Assembly (NCBI RefSeq): GCF_001427825.1 | Contig: NZ_LMGT01000001.1 | Coordinates: 612,063-676,062 of the forward strand | DNA: 64,000 bases | DNA from: Brevundimonas sp. Root608 | Lineage (GTDB): Bacteria; Pseudomonadota; Alphaproteobacteria; Caulobacterales; Caulobacteraceae | Direction: 5' to 3' | Shown here: positions 44,918 to 54,755 of the stretch, in pieces | Numbering within the stretch: the first letter of the stretch is position 1 | How the letters are laid out: each line of letters opens with the position of its first letter | Notes under the pieces: generated by a model | Told to the model about the DNA's origin: nothing | Databases searched by the model: none | Seen by the model: the letters and a program-made list of their open reading frames with translations, nothing else | Made by a program: the position numbers and the translations under genes

Positions 44918-45232
44918 TCAGTTCGTCACGACCGCGCACTCCCAGCCGTCGTAATCCAGCTGGAAGGCCGCGGCCCAGGATTGCATCATGGCCGAGACCG
45001 GGGCGAAGGACGCCTCGTCCACGGCCATCGTCGTCTCGAGGATGGTGGCGTCGTCCTGACCCCGGGTCAGAAAGCCGGCCCGCCGCGCGACCTCGTTCAG
45101 ATCGTCGTGGTCCCCTTCGCCGTAGAAGTAAAACAGCGTGTGCCGCGGCGTGATCCCGCTGTCGCCATGGGCCGCCAGCGAGGCGCGCACCATGGCGTCG
45201 CGGTCTTCGTGGGGGACGGCGGAGTCTGACAC
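44918..45232 (-). CDS. rraB: RraB-family regulator of ribonuclease E
   Basis: A 104-residue protein recognised as the RraB family from HTLFYFYGEGDHDDLNEVARRAGF and the C-terminal FAPVSAMMQSWAAAFQLDYDGWECAV. In E. coli, RraB binds RNase E and changes which RNAs are degraded. It precedes carB by 12 bases and is likely cotranscribed. This family is divergent, and binding to this organism's RNase E is inference. Confidence 0.85.
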   Translation of the reverse strand: MSDSAVPHEDRDAMVRASLAAHGDSGITPRHTLFYFYGEGDHDDLNEVARRAGFLTRGQDDATILETTMAVDEASFAPVSAMMQSWAAAFQLDYDGWECAVVTN

Positions 45233-45366
45233 GGGGGGCGGGCTCCTTGCGCGCGCGGCCTCAGGCGGCGGCGGGGCGCCGGCGCGGGTCGGTCGGGTTG
45301 TCGGTCAAGCGGCCCGTCTAAAGACGGGGGGAGGCGGTGGCAAGGCCGCGGGGCCGTCGCCGGCAT

Positions 45367-45400
45367 GAAAAAGGGGGCGGCCCTCGCGAGCCGCCCCCTT
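45367..45400 (-). terminator. intrinsic terminator of the TonB receptor gene
   Basis: On the minus strand, AAGGGGGCGGC pairs with GCCGCCCCCTT (11-bp stem, 45371-45381 and 45390-45400) around an eight-base loop, followed by a run of five T residues. It lies about 20 bases past the TonB receptor stop and separates it from rraB-carB. Confidence 0.9.
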
Positions 45401-45420
45401 CGTCTTGTTCCGGACCGTCT

Positions 45421-48400
45421 TTAGAACGGGCGGTAGTTCAGGCCGATGAAGAAGCGACGGCCATAGGGGTCGAAGTTGGAATACAGCGTCTGGCCCAGGG
45501 CCGGGGACTGTTCCGCATCGAAGGCGTTCACGACGCCCGCACGCATCGACAGGGTGTCGTTGACGTTATAGCGGAGCGTGAAGTCGTGACGGGTGAAGTT
45601 GCCGGTGTCGTAGTACTGGCTCTCACGGTTCTCGATGTTGACCACCTGATCGCGGTTGCGCGCGATGTTGTTGGCCGACTGCCAGTCCGCGGTCCAGTTC
45701 ACGCTCCACACGTCGTTCGGCGTGTAGGTCAGCGAGGAGGTGAAGCGGACGTTCGGATAGAACAGGTTGCCGCGGCTGCTGGTGAAGGCGTTCGGGTTGG
45801 CCGGGTCGAGGAAGTTCTCCTGCTCGATCAGCCACGAGCCGGCGATCTTGTAGTCCAGACGGCCCCAGTCGCGGCCCGTCATCTCTTCGAGATCGAGGCG
45901 GTAGCGGGCGGTGAAGTCCAGACCACGGGTGGTCAGGGCGGCGTAGTTGCCGGCGCCCTCGATGAAGCCGCCGATCGGGTCGTTCGCCGGAGCGCCCAGA
46001 CCGAACGGGATGCCCGGGTTGTTGCGGAAGATGACCGAGCAGGCCGAGGCGTTCAGCGCCGCTCCGTTGACGCAGTTGTTCGCCGCGGTCTGGGCCGAGA
46101 TGAAGGCGATCACGTCGGTGATCTCGATCTCGTAGTAGTCGAGCACCAGGCTGAAGTTCGGAATGAACCGGGGCTGCAGCACCGTCGAGAAGGTGAACGA
46201 TTCCGACTGTTCCGGCGTCAGGAACGGGTTGCCGCCGGTCACGCCCGAGACGCCGCCCGAATAGATCGGGTTGAAGTCGTCGGTGTTGGTCGCGGTGTTG
46301 CCGTTGAAGTCGAACGTCCGGCCCTGCTGGGCGGCGAGGGCCGTGCAGTTGGCGACCCGGTTGGCCCGGATGTCGGCCGGCTGCAGGATGATGTTCGCCG
46401 TGGCGCAGGGATCAACGAAGCCGTTCGCGAACGTCTCGCCCAGGGGCGAGAAATTCTCGCCCAGGTCCGGCGCGCGGAACGAGGTGTTGAAGCTGGTCTT
46501 GAACGTGATGTCCTGGATCGGACGGTAGATCAGGTTCACGCCGTAGACGTCGCCATGGCCGGCCGTCGTGTAATCGAAGTACCGGTAGGAGCCGCTCAGC
46601 TCGGCGTACTCGCCCAGCCAGCTGTCGCGGAACAGCGGCAGCGACAGTTCAGCGAAGCCTTCGTCGCTCTTGTACTCGGCGCCCGGGAAGTCCGGACCGC
46701 CGTTGAGGAACAGGACGCGACCGGCGGCGCCGGCGTCGCGGCCGATGGCCTCGGTGTATTCGCGGCGGTGCTCAAGGCCCAGCGCGACGCCGATCGGGCC
46801 TGCGCCCCAGAAGTCCCACAGCTGACCGGCGACGGTCGCGATGGCGTCTTCCTGCTCGTTGCGCTCGGTGTAGGTGATCGAGGCGTTGATGTAGTCGCGC
46901 GCCTCCTGGCTCTGATTGCCGCGGCCGAAGATGTTGAGCGGCCGGCATTCGGCGACCGCTTCAGCGCCCACCGCCCCGTCGCGCAGATCGGCGTTGCCGA
47001 ACCAGTAGTCGTCGACCACGCCGCCGGGGGTGGCGGCGATGAGGCGCGAGCGGCAGACGATGGCGCCCGGAGTGCCCAGAAGGCCGGCGGTGTCGCGCAC
47101 GGCGTCGGACGCCAGCTGCACGCGCACTACGTCGGTGCCGGTTTCCGTCTCCGTCACATCGACCTGGCCGTAGGTGTAGGACAGGCTCCAGTCGATGTTC
47201 TTGATGAACCCGATCTGTTCGAAATCGCCTTCGAGGCCGACCACGTAGCGCTGCAGTTCGCGGTTGCTGATCTGGCTGCGATCTTCGCCGAACAGGGTGT
47301 GACGGGCGAAGGGCGCCGGGGCGACTCCCAGGACCGCGCCGGGCGTGGTGGCGGTCGGCGTGCCATAGATGGTGATCGTGTTGGTCTGGATCGCCGTCCG
47401 CAGGTTGGCGGGCAGGAAGGCGTTGTCCGCCAGGCTGACGCCGAAGATGTTGAAGCCATAAGCAGGCTGGACTTCGTTCGGGCCGACGATGCCGTCGCGG
47501 ATGATGAAGTCGTAGAAGTCAGGCTGCGACGCGAAGACGGTGTCTTCGTTCACATATTTGGCTTCGGCGAAGGCCCGGACGTTCTCGGTCAGGCGGAAGT
47601 TGGCGCCGACCTGGTAGCGCTGGGACTCCGACTCCGGCACGCGGGTGATGGTGCTGAACTCGGCGGGGTTGTCGCCGTCGCCGCCGATGTTGTTCGGGCG
47701 GTTCGCCCCGGTCGCGCCGATGCGCTGGCCGAAGTCGGCCGCACGCGCGGTCGTGCCGTCGAACACGAAGGTTTTGCCCGGCTGGACCGAATAGCAGACC
47801 GTGCTGGTCACGAAGCCAGCGATGTTGCAGGTCTGGTACGGCACGTCCGGATCGTTCAGCGGGCTGGCCTGCTGATTGTTGCCCAGCGTCGTCTGACCCC
47901 AGCGCGGGCGCTGCAGCGTGACGTAGTTGCGGAAGATCTGGTTATCCAGGACACCGTCCATACGAGCCGCCGCGGGATCCGCGTCGACGCCGATCAGGCC
48001 GGCCGAGTCGCGAAGCCAGTCGATGTCCATCGAGTTGACGGGGTCGAGCTGCTCGTACTCGGCGAAGGCGTACAGGTTCAGACGATCGTCGAAGAAGTTG
48101 TGGCCAAGCAGGGCGGAGATACGCTTCGATGCTTCGCCGTCCTGGTTGATCATGCCGTAGTTGGCGTCGATCTCGAGACCTTCGAAATCCTTGCGCAGCA
48201 CGAAGTTCAGCACGCCCGAAACGGCGTCGGCGCCGTAGACCGACGAGGCGCCGCCGGTGATGATCTCGACGTCCTGGATCAGGAGGCGCGGGATGGTGTC
48301 GACGTCAACCGCCAGCGAACCGCCCTGCGAGCCAACGTGGCGACGACCGTCGACCAGGGTCAGGGTGCGGCCCGCTCCGAGGGAGCGCAGGTTGGCGAAG

Positions 48401-48765
48401 GACAGGCCGCCGATGCCCAGGACACCCGTGGTGTCGGACGGAACCTGCGAGTTCGCCAGCGCGGGAATTGTGGCGAGATAGTCGATGACCGTCGACTGGC
48501 CGGTCGTCAGCAGTTCTTCGCGCGTGACCTGGATCAGCGGGGTCGGGGCGTTGACAGGGTCGCGACGGATGCGCGAGCCGGTGACGACGACTTCATCGAG
48601 TTGGGTCGACGCATCATCCTGCGCCTCGGTCACGGTGACGCCCGGCAGGGGGCTGGCGTCCTGAGGCGTGGCGGGCGCGGTCTGCGCCCAGACCGGGGCG
48701 GCGGACATCGCCATGACGCCGGCGAGCACCGTGGACGCCAGCAGGCGATTACGAATAACAGTCAT
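45421..48765 (-). CDS. TonB-dependent outer-membrane receptor
   Basis: A 1114-residue receptor that imports a bulky ligand using TonB energy. A signal peptide ends at AAPVWA (about residue 27), then comes a TonB-box-like region with DEVVVTGSRIRR. The plug domain holds the family blocks GVLGIGGLSFANLRSLGAGR and TLVDGRRH, and a long beta barrel ends in FFIGLNYRPF. The ATG at 48765 is chosen over a longer frame to 48846 because the signal peptide starts there. The size and style fit the large oar/TonB group of Caulobacterales. No ligand is deducible, and an upstream AT-rich stretch (48840-48960) may hold the promoter. Confidence 0.93.
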   Translation of the reverse strand: MTVIRNRLLASTVLAGVMAMSAAPVWAQTAPATPQDASPLPGVTVTEAQDDASTQLDEVVVTGSRIRRDPVNAPTPLIQVTREELLTTGQSTVIDYLATIPALANSQVPSDTTGVLGIGGLSFANLRSLGAGRTLTLVDGRRHVGSQGGSLAVDVDTIPRLLIQDVEIITGGASSVYGADAVSGVLNFVLRKDFEGLEIDANYGMINQDGEASKRISALLGHNFFDDRLNLYAFAEYEQLDPVNSMDIDWLRDSAGLIGVDADPAAARMDGVLDNQIFRNYVTLQRPRWGQTTLGNNQQASPLNDPDVPYQTCNIAGFVTSTVCYSVQPGKTFVFDGTTARAADFGQRIGATGANRPNNIGGDGDNPAEFSTITRVPESESQRYQVGANFRLTENVRAFAEAKYVNEDTVFASQPDFYDFIIRDGIVGPNEVQPAYGFNIFGVSLADNAFLPANLRTAIQTNTITIYGTPTATTPGAVLGVAPAPFARHTLFGEDRSQISNRELQRYVVGLEGDFEQIGFIKNIDWSLSYTYGQVDVTETETGTDVVRVQLASDAVRDTAGLLGTPGAIVCRSRLIAATPGGVVDDYWFGNADLRDGAVGAEAVAECRPLNIFGRGNQSQEARDYINASITYTERNEQEDAIATVAGQLWDFWGAGPIGVALGLEHRREYTEAIGRDAGAAGRVLFLNGGPDFPGAEYKSDEGFAELSLPLFRDSWLGEYAELSGSYRYFDYTTAGHGDVYGVNLIYRPIQDITFKTSFNTSFRAPDLGENFSPLGETFANGFVDPCATANIILQPADIRANRVANCTALAAQQGRTFDFNGNTATNTDDFNPIYSGGVSGVTGGNPFLTPEQSESFTFSTVLQPRFIPNFSLVLDYYEIEITDVIAFISAQTAANNCVNGAALNASACSVIFRNNPGIPFGLGAPANDPIGGFIEGAGNYAALTTRGLDFTARYRLDLEEMTGRDWGRLDYKIAGSWLIEQENFLDPANPNAFTSSRGNLFYPNVRFTSSLTYTPNDVWSVNWTADWQSANNIARNRDQVVNIENRESQYYDTGNFTRHDFTLRYNVNDTLSMRAGVVNAFDAEQSPALGQTLYSNFDPYGRRFFIGLNYRPF

Positions 48766-48976
48766 ATATGAACTCTCGGGGGGTGAGTTTAAGAAGACGG
48801 GCGCAGGCTTCCCTGTCGCGACGGCGGCCACAAACTCACCACACATATATCCGGGTCAAGCTGGGCTGTAATAGAAATGCTTATATTCCGCCGTTATTGA
48901 TATAAATGTTCCGAATCCGACACATAGAGATCAAGGCGGTGCTGAAAGCTAAGAATACATCGTTATTGGAGCGGGG

Positions 48977-49672
48977 TTAGCAGTTGGAGTCGATCCAGGC
49001 TGGCAGTTCGCTGATGCTGACCAGTCCTCCGTAGCGGGGGTGACCTTCGGGAGCTTCGGCGATTTCGTGGGCCCAGGTGACGGCGTACGGAATGTGTACC
49101 GCCCACGCCCCTGCGGCCAGTGCAGGCAAGACATCCGACTTCATCGAATTGCCGGCCATCACGGCTTCATCGGCCCCGGTGCCATGACGGGCGAAGACGC
49201 GGTCGTAGGTCCGACGGTCCTTTTCGGACACGATCTCGACCGCGGCGAACAGGTCGCCCAGCCCGGAGGCGGCGAGCTTGCGCTCCTGGTCCAGCAGGTC
49301 GCCCTTGGTGACCAGCACCAGGCGATACGATTCCGACAGCGCGGCCAGCGCCTCGTCGACGCCGGGCAGGGTCTCGACCGGATGGGCCAGCATTTCGCGC
49401 CCCGCGGCGAGGATTTCGCGCACCACCGACGCCGGAGCCTCGCCCCCCGTCAGTTCCATGGCCGTCTCGATCATCGACAGGGTGAAACCCTTCACGCCAT
49501 AGCCGTAAAGTCGAAGGTTCCGCGTCTCGGTTTCGGCCAGCCGCGCTTCCAGCGTCGGGCGGTCGGCGTGATCGGCCAGCAGGGCGACGAACCGGTCGTG
49601 CGTCAGCCGGAAGATGGTTTCATTGTGCCAGAGCGTATCGTCGGCATCGAGGCCGACCGTGGTGATGTTCAT
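48977..49672 (-). CDS. HAD-family hydrolase
   Basis: A 231-residue haloacid dehalogenase-type phosphatase. Motif I is DADDT near residue 9, motif II is in VLVTKGDLL, a motif III Lys is in EKDRRTYDRVF, and motif IV is AGNSMKSDVLPALAAGA. A helical cap lies in between. The start at 49672 has GGGAGCGG upstream; five residues could be added upstream. The substrate is unknown. It is transcribed alone, opposite to the next gene. Confidence 0.9.
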   Translation of the reverse strand: MNITTVGLDADDTLWHNETIFRLTHDRFVALLADHADRPTLEARLAETETRNLRLYGYGVKGFTLSMIETAMELTGGEAPASVVREILAAGREMLAHPVETLPGVDEALAALSESYRLVLVTKGDLLDQERKLAASGLGDLFAAVEIVSEKDRRTYDRVFARHGTGADEAVMAGNSMKSDVLPALAAGAWAVHIPYAVTWAHEIAEAPEGHPRYGGLVSISELPAWIDSNC

Positions 49673-49838
49673 GCCGCTCCCTAACACTGCAACCGGGCGC
49701 GGGGGAGGGGGCGGACCGCTCGGATGATGTCGCTATGGTCAACAGTTCTTGACTACGTTTGTCAGGGTTACGTTCTTGGGTTCACGGTTATCCTGACGAC
49801 TCTGGGGGAACTTCACCGGCCAGCCAAAGGGGGCGGTC

Positions 49839-50645
49839 ATGACACAAGTTCCAGCGTACCCGACAGTCGGTGATCCCGGGGGGACTCCCGCGGGCGAAGG
49901 CTCGTACTCACGCCTCGGCGAGCGCCGCGCCTACGCCGCGCCCTACGAAAGCCTGACCTTCGGCCTGGTGACCCGCGCCGGGCGTGAACTGACCGTGACC
50001 CTGGCCGCCCAGCCCGTCTTCGATCTGGACCGGTCGACGCCGGTGAGTCGACGGATTCGCCGGAGCGTCCGGCACCGCGGCGGAGAATCCGCCCTGGCGG
50101 CCCTGGGCCGGCGCACGCTGGAACCGGTCGATCTCAAACGTATCGACCTTCAGACCCTGAATCACGGCCTGGACCTGCTGCATCTGGGTCCGCAGGACAC
50201 GGGCGTGCTGCCCGCCTTCTGGCGGACCGTGGCGTCCAGCCGCGGGCGGTTCGCGCTGCTCTGCAGCGAGCTTCACGGCTCTGTTCCCGGCAACCTGCTG
50301 GTCGAAGTCATGGGCGGTCTCGAACAGGCGCCGCCCGAAATGATCGACGAGTCCATCGGCCATTTCGAGACGGCGGCGCTTGGCGTGGTCCTGCACGTCG
50401 CGCCCGACCCTGGCCTGGTGCGTCGGCTGGCCGGGGTCCGCGCCCGCTGCCTGGCGATCGACTTCGCCGGCGTCGCCCACGACGGACCGCGCGAGTGGCA
50501 GTCGGCCCAGGACCTGATCGCCGCCGCGCGCCAGACCTGCAACCAGGTTCTGCTGCTGAACCTGCGGCCCGACCGCGGCCTTGCGGCCCAGGCCGCCGGC
50601 GCCACCCATGCCGTGTTCGCAGGCATGGAAGCGATCACTGTCTAA
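49839..50645 (+). CDS. unrecognised 268-residue protein, possibly EAL-like
   Basis: A polar N-terminus of 45 residues leads into a mixed alpha/beta domain. The order of blocks (LAAQPVFDLDRST, then LLVEVMG, ALGVVLHVAP, CLAIDFAGVAHD and HAVFAGMEAITV) recalls the TIM-barrel of EAL phosphodiesterases. However, the catalytic EAL and metal ligands are not convincingly present, so I do not assign a function. No signal peptide or membrane helix is seen. GGGGG precedes the ATG. It is divergent from the HAD gene and 41 bases upstream of the Rieske gene. Confidence 0.75.
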   Translation: MTQVPAYPTVGDPGGTPAGEGSYSRLGERRAYAAPYESLTFGLVTRAGRELTVTLAAQPVFDLDRSTPVSRRIRRSVRHRGGESALAALGRRTLEPVDLKRIDLQTLNHGLDLLHLGPQDTGVLPAFWRTVASSRGRFALLCSELHGSVPGNLLVEVMGGLEQAPPEMIDESIGHFETAALGVVLHVAPDPGLVRRLAGVRARCLAIDFAGVAHDGPREWQSAQDLIAAARQTCNQVLLLNLRPDRGLAAQAAGATHAVFAGMEAITV

Positions 50646-50686
50646 CCAGTTGACGCCGCCTTCGCCCCGGGGCCTTGATCCCGGTC

Positions 50687-51685
50687 ATGCAGGCCACGCT
50701 TCCCGCCCGACTCTACGGCTGTCCCGACGCATGGGCGCGCGAGCGATCCGCCGTGTTCGGGCGCGCCTGGCTGCTCCTGGGTCATGAGGCCGAGGCGGCC
50801 TCGCCCGGCGACTGGATCGCGTCCGACGTGGCCGGCCATCGTCTGCTGGCCCTGCGCGGCAAGGACGGCGTCCTGCGCGCCTTCCACAATGTCTGTCGCC
50901 ACCGTGCCGGACCGCTTGTGACGGGGCGGCAGGGCCATTGCGAAGGCGAACTGGTGTGCGCCTATCACGGCTGGCGCTACGCCCTGGACGGGCGGTTGCG
51001 GTCCGCGGCCGGCTTTGGCGCGACGGACGGGTTCGACCCCCGCGAGTTCGGCCTGTTGGCCCTGCGGCTCGAGACCTGGCGCGGGCTGGTCTTCGCTAAT
51101 CTCGACCCGGACGCCGCGGCGCTTGCGGATCTGGTCGCGCCGCTGGAGGCCCTGCTGGCCGAGCGCGGCCTCGCCATAGCCGCGCCAGCCCTTCGCCGCA
51201 GCCACGACCTGGCCTGCGACTGGAAGACCTATGCCGAGAACTATCTCGAGGGTTACCACATCGGCACTGTCCACCCCGTGCTGGCGGAGGAGCTGGGGCC
51301 GGCCGAATACCGTATCCGGGTCGAAGGCGACCTGGTCGTCCAGGAGGCTGTGGGCGTCAACGACGGACCGCAGGCGGGGGTGTGGGGCTGGCTGTGGCCG
51401 AACCTGGGGATCAACGTCTATAGGGACGGCGCCATGATCGAGCGGATGACCCCGGTTGGCCCGGGGCGGACAAGGCTGGACTATCTATTCCTGAACGACG
51501 GCGGCGAGGCGGCGCTGGGCGACGCGCTCGAGGCCTCCGATCGCCTGACGGCGGAGGACGCGGCCATCTGTGAGGCGGTGCAGGCCAATCTGTCGGCCGG
51601 GGCTTATGACCGCGGCGTCCTGAGTCCGCGCCACGAGGCCGCCGTGGCCTGGTTCCAGGCCCGTATCGCAGAGGTTCACCCATGA
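50687..51685 (+). CDS. Rieske ring-hydroxylating-type oxygenase alpha subunit
   Basis: A non-haem iron oxygenase of 332 residues. The Rieske [2Fe-2S] ligands Cys70-His72 and Cys91-His94 are in CRHR and CAYHGW. The mononuclear iron site is in ENYLEGYHIGTVHP, with its carboxylate later in LTAEDAAICEA. The small size and single subunit resemble demethylases of quaternary amines or other RHO monooxygenases. No reductase or beta subunit is nearby. The stop overlaps the APC permease start by four bases, so the permease probably brings in the substrate. The ATG at 50687 rather than 50675 fits the homology. Confidence 0.9.
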   Translation: MQATLPARLYGCPDAWARERSAVFGRAWLLLGHEAEAASPGDWIASDVAGHRLLALRGKDGVLRAFHNVCRHRAGPLVTGRQGHCEGELVCAYHGWRYALDGRLRSAAGFGATDGFDPREFGLLALRLETWRGLVFANLDPDAAALADLVAPLEALLAERGLAIAAPALRRSHDLACDWKTYAENYLEGYHIGTVHPVLAEELGPAEYRIRVEGDLVVQEAVGVNDGPQAGVWGWLWPNLGINVYRDGAMIERMTPVGPGRTRLDYLFLNDGGEAALGDALEASDRLTAEDAAICEAVQANLSAGAYDRGVLSPRHEAAVAWFQARIAEVHP

Positions 51686-52992
51686 CCGACACGCCGATCG
51701 AGGACCGGCAGAAGCTGGGCTGGGGCCTCGCAGCCCTGGTCGTGGCCGGAAACATGATTGGTTCAGGGGTCTATCTGCTCCCCGCGACCCTGGCCCCCGT
51801 CGGCTCGTCGAGCGTCGTGGGCTGGCTGGTCGCCGGCGCGGGCGCGGTCACCCTGGCGCTGGTGTTCGCCGCGCTGGGACGCTTGCAGCCGGACGCCGAC
51901 GGCCTTTCGGGCTTCGCCGAGCGGGGCCTAGGGCGCTTCTTCGGCTTCCAGACGGCGCTGGCCTTCTGGACCGCCTGCCTCGTCGGCAATGTCGCCATCG
52001 CGGTCGCGGCCACCGGCTATCTGGGCTTTTTCTTCCCGGTGCTGAAGGAGCCGGTGGCGGCGACCTTCTGCAATCTGGGCCTGATCTGGCTGACGACCGG
52101 CGCCTATATCCTCGGCGCGCGAACCGCCTCGCGTTTTGCGGCCCTGGCGCTGGCCATCGGCCTGGTTCCCATCGTCATCGCGGTGGCCGCCGGGGTTACA
52201 GCCTTCAGCGGCGAGACCTTCACCGCCTCCTGGAGTCCGTCGGGAAACAGTCTGGCGGAAAGCGTTCCCGCCTCGCTGGCGGTCATCTTCTGGGCCTTCC
52301 TGGGGGTCGAAAGCGCGGCGGTGCTCTCGGCGAGGGTCCGGCATCCCGCGCGCGACGTCGGCCGGGCCTCGATCGCCGGCGTGTTGCTGGCGTCGCTCGT
52401 CTATGTCGCGGCCAGCGTGGCGGTGTTCGGCGTCATACCTGCCGGGGTGCTGGCCCAGTCCTCCAGCCCCTATGCCGATCTGACGGCGCGCGTGTTCGGG
52501 GCCTCGATCGGGGCGGCGGTGGCGGCGGCGGCCGTGGTCAAGGCGGTCGGCACCCTGAGCGGCTGGGTCATGCTGGGCGGCGAGACGGCGCGGGCGGCGG
52601 CACGGCGCGGGTATCTGCCCGCAGGATTCGGGGCGGGCGAACGCACGCCGATCGCCAACCCCCTGCTCGGTGGCGCGATCATGAGCGTGGTGGCGGTAAT
52701 TTCCGGCCAGCCCACCCTCGGGGGGCAGTTCGGCATGCTGATCGGAGTGACCTCGGTGCTCAGTCTCGTCGTCTACGGTCTGTGCTCAGCCTCGCTGTTC
52801 CGGCTGGCGCGCTGGACACGGGCGCGCGGCGTGGCGGCGCTGGGCCTGCTGTTCACATCGGCGGCGGTTGTCGCGGCGGCCCCCGGCTATGTCCTTCCGA
52901 CGGCCATCTTTTTCCTGGTGACGACGGGGGTGTGGTTTGCCTTCATGCGCAAGTCCTCGGCCCCCGTTGACCCCGGGGCGGCGCCTCTTTAG
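51682..52992 (+). CDS. APC-family amino acid/amine permease
   Basis: A 436-residue inner-membrane transporter with about 12 hydrophobic helices. It opens with [20 protein letters not shown], the unwound first helix typical of APC transporters such as AdiC and CadB. A Glu-rich loop [20 protein letters not shown] follows in the sixth helix region. The start overlaps the Rieske oxygenase stop (ATGA), so the two are coupled. The substrate may be the compound demethylated or hydroxylated by that enzyme; this is inference. Confidence 0.92.
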   Translation: MTDTPIEDRQKLGWGLAALVVAGNMIGSGVYLLPATLAPVGSSSVVGWLVAGAGAVTLALVFAALGRLQPDADGLSGFAERGLGRFFGFQTALAFWTACLVGNVAIAVAATGYLGFFFPVLKEPVAATFCNLGLIWLTTGAYILGARTASRFAALALAIGLVPIVIAVAAGVTAFSGETFTASWSPSGNSLAESVPASLAVIFWAFLGVESAAVLSARVRHPARDVGRASIAGVLLASLVYVAASVAVFGVIPAGVLAQSSSPYADLTARVFGASIGAAVAAAAVVKAVGTLSGWVMLGGETARAAARRGYLPAGFGAGERTPIANPLLGGAIMSVVAVISGQPTLGGQFGMLIGVTSVLSLVVYGLCSASLFRLARWTRARGVAALGLLFTSAAVVAAAPGYVLPTAIFFLVTTGVWFAFMRKSSAPVDPGAAPL

Positions 52993-53038
52993 CAACGCCG
53001 CCGTTTGCTCGCCGGGATTCGGTGCTAGGGAGCCTGTC

Positions 53039-54199
53039 ATGACCACCCAGCTTCTTCCCGGCGTCACCGGCGTGCTCGCGCTCGCGGACGGTACCATCCT
53101 GCAGGGCCTCGGTTGCGGCGCGACCGGATCGGCCCTCGGCGAGGTCGTCTTCAACACGGCCATGACGGGCTATCAGGAAATCCTGACCGATCCGTCCTAC
53201 ATGAGCCAGATCCTCGCCTTCACCTTCCCGCACGTCGGCAACACCGGGACCAACGTCGAGGATCTGGAGCAGATCGGCGGCGGGTCAGACACCTCGGCGC
53301 GGGGGGCCGTTTTCCGCGACATGCCGACCGATCCGGCCAACTGGCGGGCCGACAGTTCGTTCGACGACTGGATGAAGCGCCGGGGCGTGGTCGGCCTGGC
53401 CGGGGTCGACACCCGGGCCCTGACCGCCCTGATCCGCGACGGTGGCGCGCCCCATGCGGTGATCGCCCATGATCCGGACGGCAAGTTCGATCTTGAGGCG
53501 CTGGTGGCCGAAGCGAAGGCGTGGAACGGTCTCGTCGGCCTCGATCTCGCCAAGCCCGCCTCGACGCTGCAGGCGTTCGAATGGGACGAGGGGCTGTGGG
53601 AATGGCCCGAGGGTCATCCCCGCGTGGACGCCGTCGACAGGTCGGTGGTGGTCGTCGACTACGGGGTGAAGCGCAACATTCTGCGGGCCCTTGCCTCGAC
53701 CGGCGCGAGGATCACCGTGGTGCCGGCCACGACGACGGCCGAAGAGATTCTGGCGCGCAAGCCCGATGGCGTGGTCCTGTCCAACGGGCCGGGCGATCCG
53801 GCGGCGACAGGCGTCTATGCTGTGCCCGAGATCAAGAAGCTGGTCGACAGCGGCACGCCCCTGTTCGGCATCTGCCTCGGCCATCAGATGCTGGCCCTGG
53901 CCCTGGGCGCCAAGACCATCAAGATGGATCAGGGCCACCACGGGGCCAACCACCCTGTCAAGGATCTGACCACCGGCAAGGTCGAGATCGTATCCATGAA
54001 CCACGGCTTCACCGTCGATCGCGACAGCCTGCCGGACGCGGTCACCGAGACCCATGTCAGCCTGTTCGACGGCACCAACTGCGGCATCGCCATGAGGGAC
54101 CGGCCCGTGTTCAGCGTCCAGCACCATCCAGAGGCCTCGCCGGGCCCGACCGACAGTCTCTATCTGTTCCAGCGGTTCGCGGATTCGATGCGCCGCTGA
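53039..54199 (+). CDS. carA: carbamoyl-phosphate synthase small subunit
   Basis: The glutaminase subunit. It supplies ammonia to CarB. The 386 residues have the N-terminal [17 protein letters not shown] domain. The class I amidotransferase triad is visible: the nucleophile Cys in FGICLGHQM, and the His and Glu in HHPEAS. The ATG at 53039 matches the family start; a longer frame to 52937 lies in the permease gene. carB is on the opposite strand about 8 kb upstream, so the subunits are regulated from separate promoters. Confidence 0.97.
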   Translation: MTTQLLPGVTGVLALADGTILQGLGCGATGSALGEVVFNTAMTGYQEILTDPSYMSQILAFTFPHVGNTGTNVEDLEQIGGGSDTSARGAVFRDMPTDPANWRADSSFDDWMKRRGVVGLAGVDTRALTALIRDGGAPHAVIAHDPDGKFDLEALVAEAKAWNGLVGLDLAKPASTLQAFEWDEGLWEWPEGHPRVDAVDRSVVVVDYGVKRNILRALASTGARITVVPATTTAEEILARKPDGVVLSNGPGDPAATGVYAVPEIKKLVDSGTPLFGICLGHQMLALALGAKTIKMDQGHHGANHPVKDLTTGKVEIVSMNHGFTVDRDSLPDAVTETHVSLFDGTNCGIAMRDRPVFSVQHHPEASPGPTDSLYLFQRFADSMRR

Positions 54200-54262
54200 A
54201 TCCGAAATCTGGCGCGCCGTGACCGGTTGGGTTCGCGACGGGCCGGCGACGGTCACCCGAGA

Positions 54263-54529
54263 TCAGGGGAGAGGCGCGAAGCTCTTCTCTTCGCGCAGGG
54301 CGCTGGCCTTGCGCACCGCCACAGGGGCCGCGTGCAGCCAGTAGTCGGCGTCCTCCAACCGGTTCGAGCGCAGCCGCTCGGCGCCGCGCATGCGCCGCAG
54401 GGCCGCATTCTCCAGCAAGCGAGCGTGAAGAGCGCGGGGAGACAGGTCGGTGATGGCGGGCGAACCGGGGACGGCGACGGGGTCGGGACCCTGGGGCTCG
54501 ACCGCCGGGCGGGCGATGCTCAGGAACAT
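54263..54529 (-). CDS. small hypothetical protein
   Basis: 88 residues with no hydrophobic segment. The centre (LHARLLENAALRRMRGAERL) is a basic amphipathic helix. GAGAGAG precedes the ATG at 54529, a weak ribosome-binding site. Two other frames in the same stretch are open, so the coding status is uncertain. It sits between carA and dnaG on the opposite strand. No family is recognised. Confidence 0.5.
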   Translation of the reverse strand: MFLSIARPAVEPQGPDPVAVPGSPAITDLSPRALHARLLENAALRRMRGAERLRSNRLEDADYWLHAAPVAVRKASALREEKSFAPLP

Positions 54530-54616
54530 GGATAGTCTCTCTCATTCTCGGGCGGGCCGCGATCTTCGCCGCAACCCCGTCCAGGCCCATCCTTCTTCAC
54601 GGACAGTCCCATGGTT

Positions 54617-54717
54617 AATCCACAGGTCTGTGGATCGTTCCGATAGGGTCAGGAAAATGCGCGCATATTCAGGCGGTTATGGTCGCGCTTTGGCCTTTCT
54701 GGTTAACAAAAGGTAAA
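54617..54717 (+). promoter_or_regulatory. dnaG upstream region with DnaA-like dyad and CtrA-like site
   Basis: ATCCACA (54618-54624) and TGTGGAT (54629-54635) form a perfect inverted pair, each half matching the core of a DnaA box (TTATCCACA) with changes at the 5' bases. Further down, TTAA (54703) and TAAA (54714) are separated by exactly seven bases, one change from the CtrA site TTAA-N7-TTAA. Both occur in the 140 bases before the primase start. The reading is tentative. Confidence 0.45.
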
Positions 54718-54755
54718 GGGCCCCAAAGCGTTGAGTCGCGCGCTATAAGGCGCAG

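Noticed and set aside
45337..48771. 1144-codon open frame on the plus strand opposite the TonB receptor
   Set aside because: It is the antisense of a clear receptor gene; its translation is Arg/Val/Asp-biased with no motif, as expected from high-GC codon structure.
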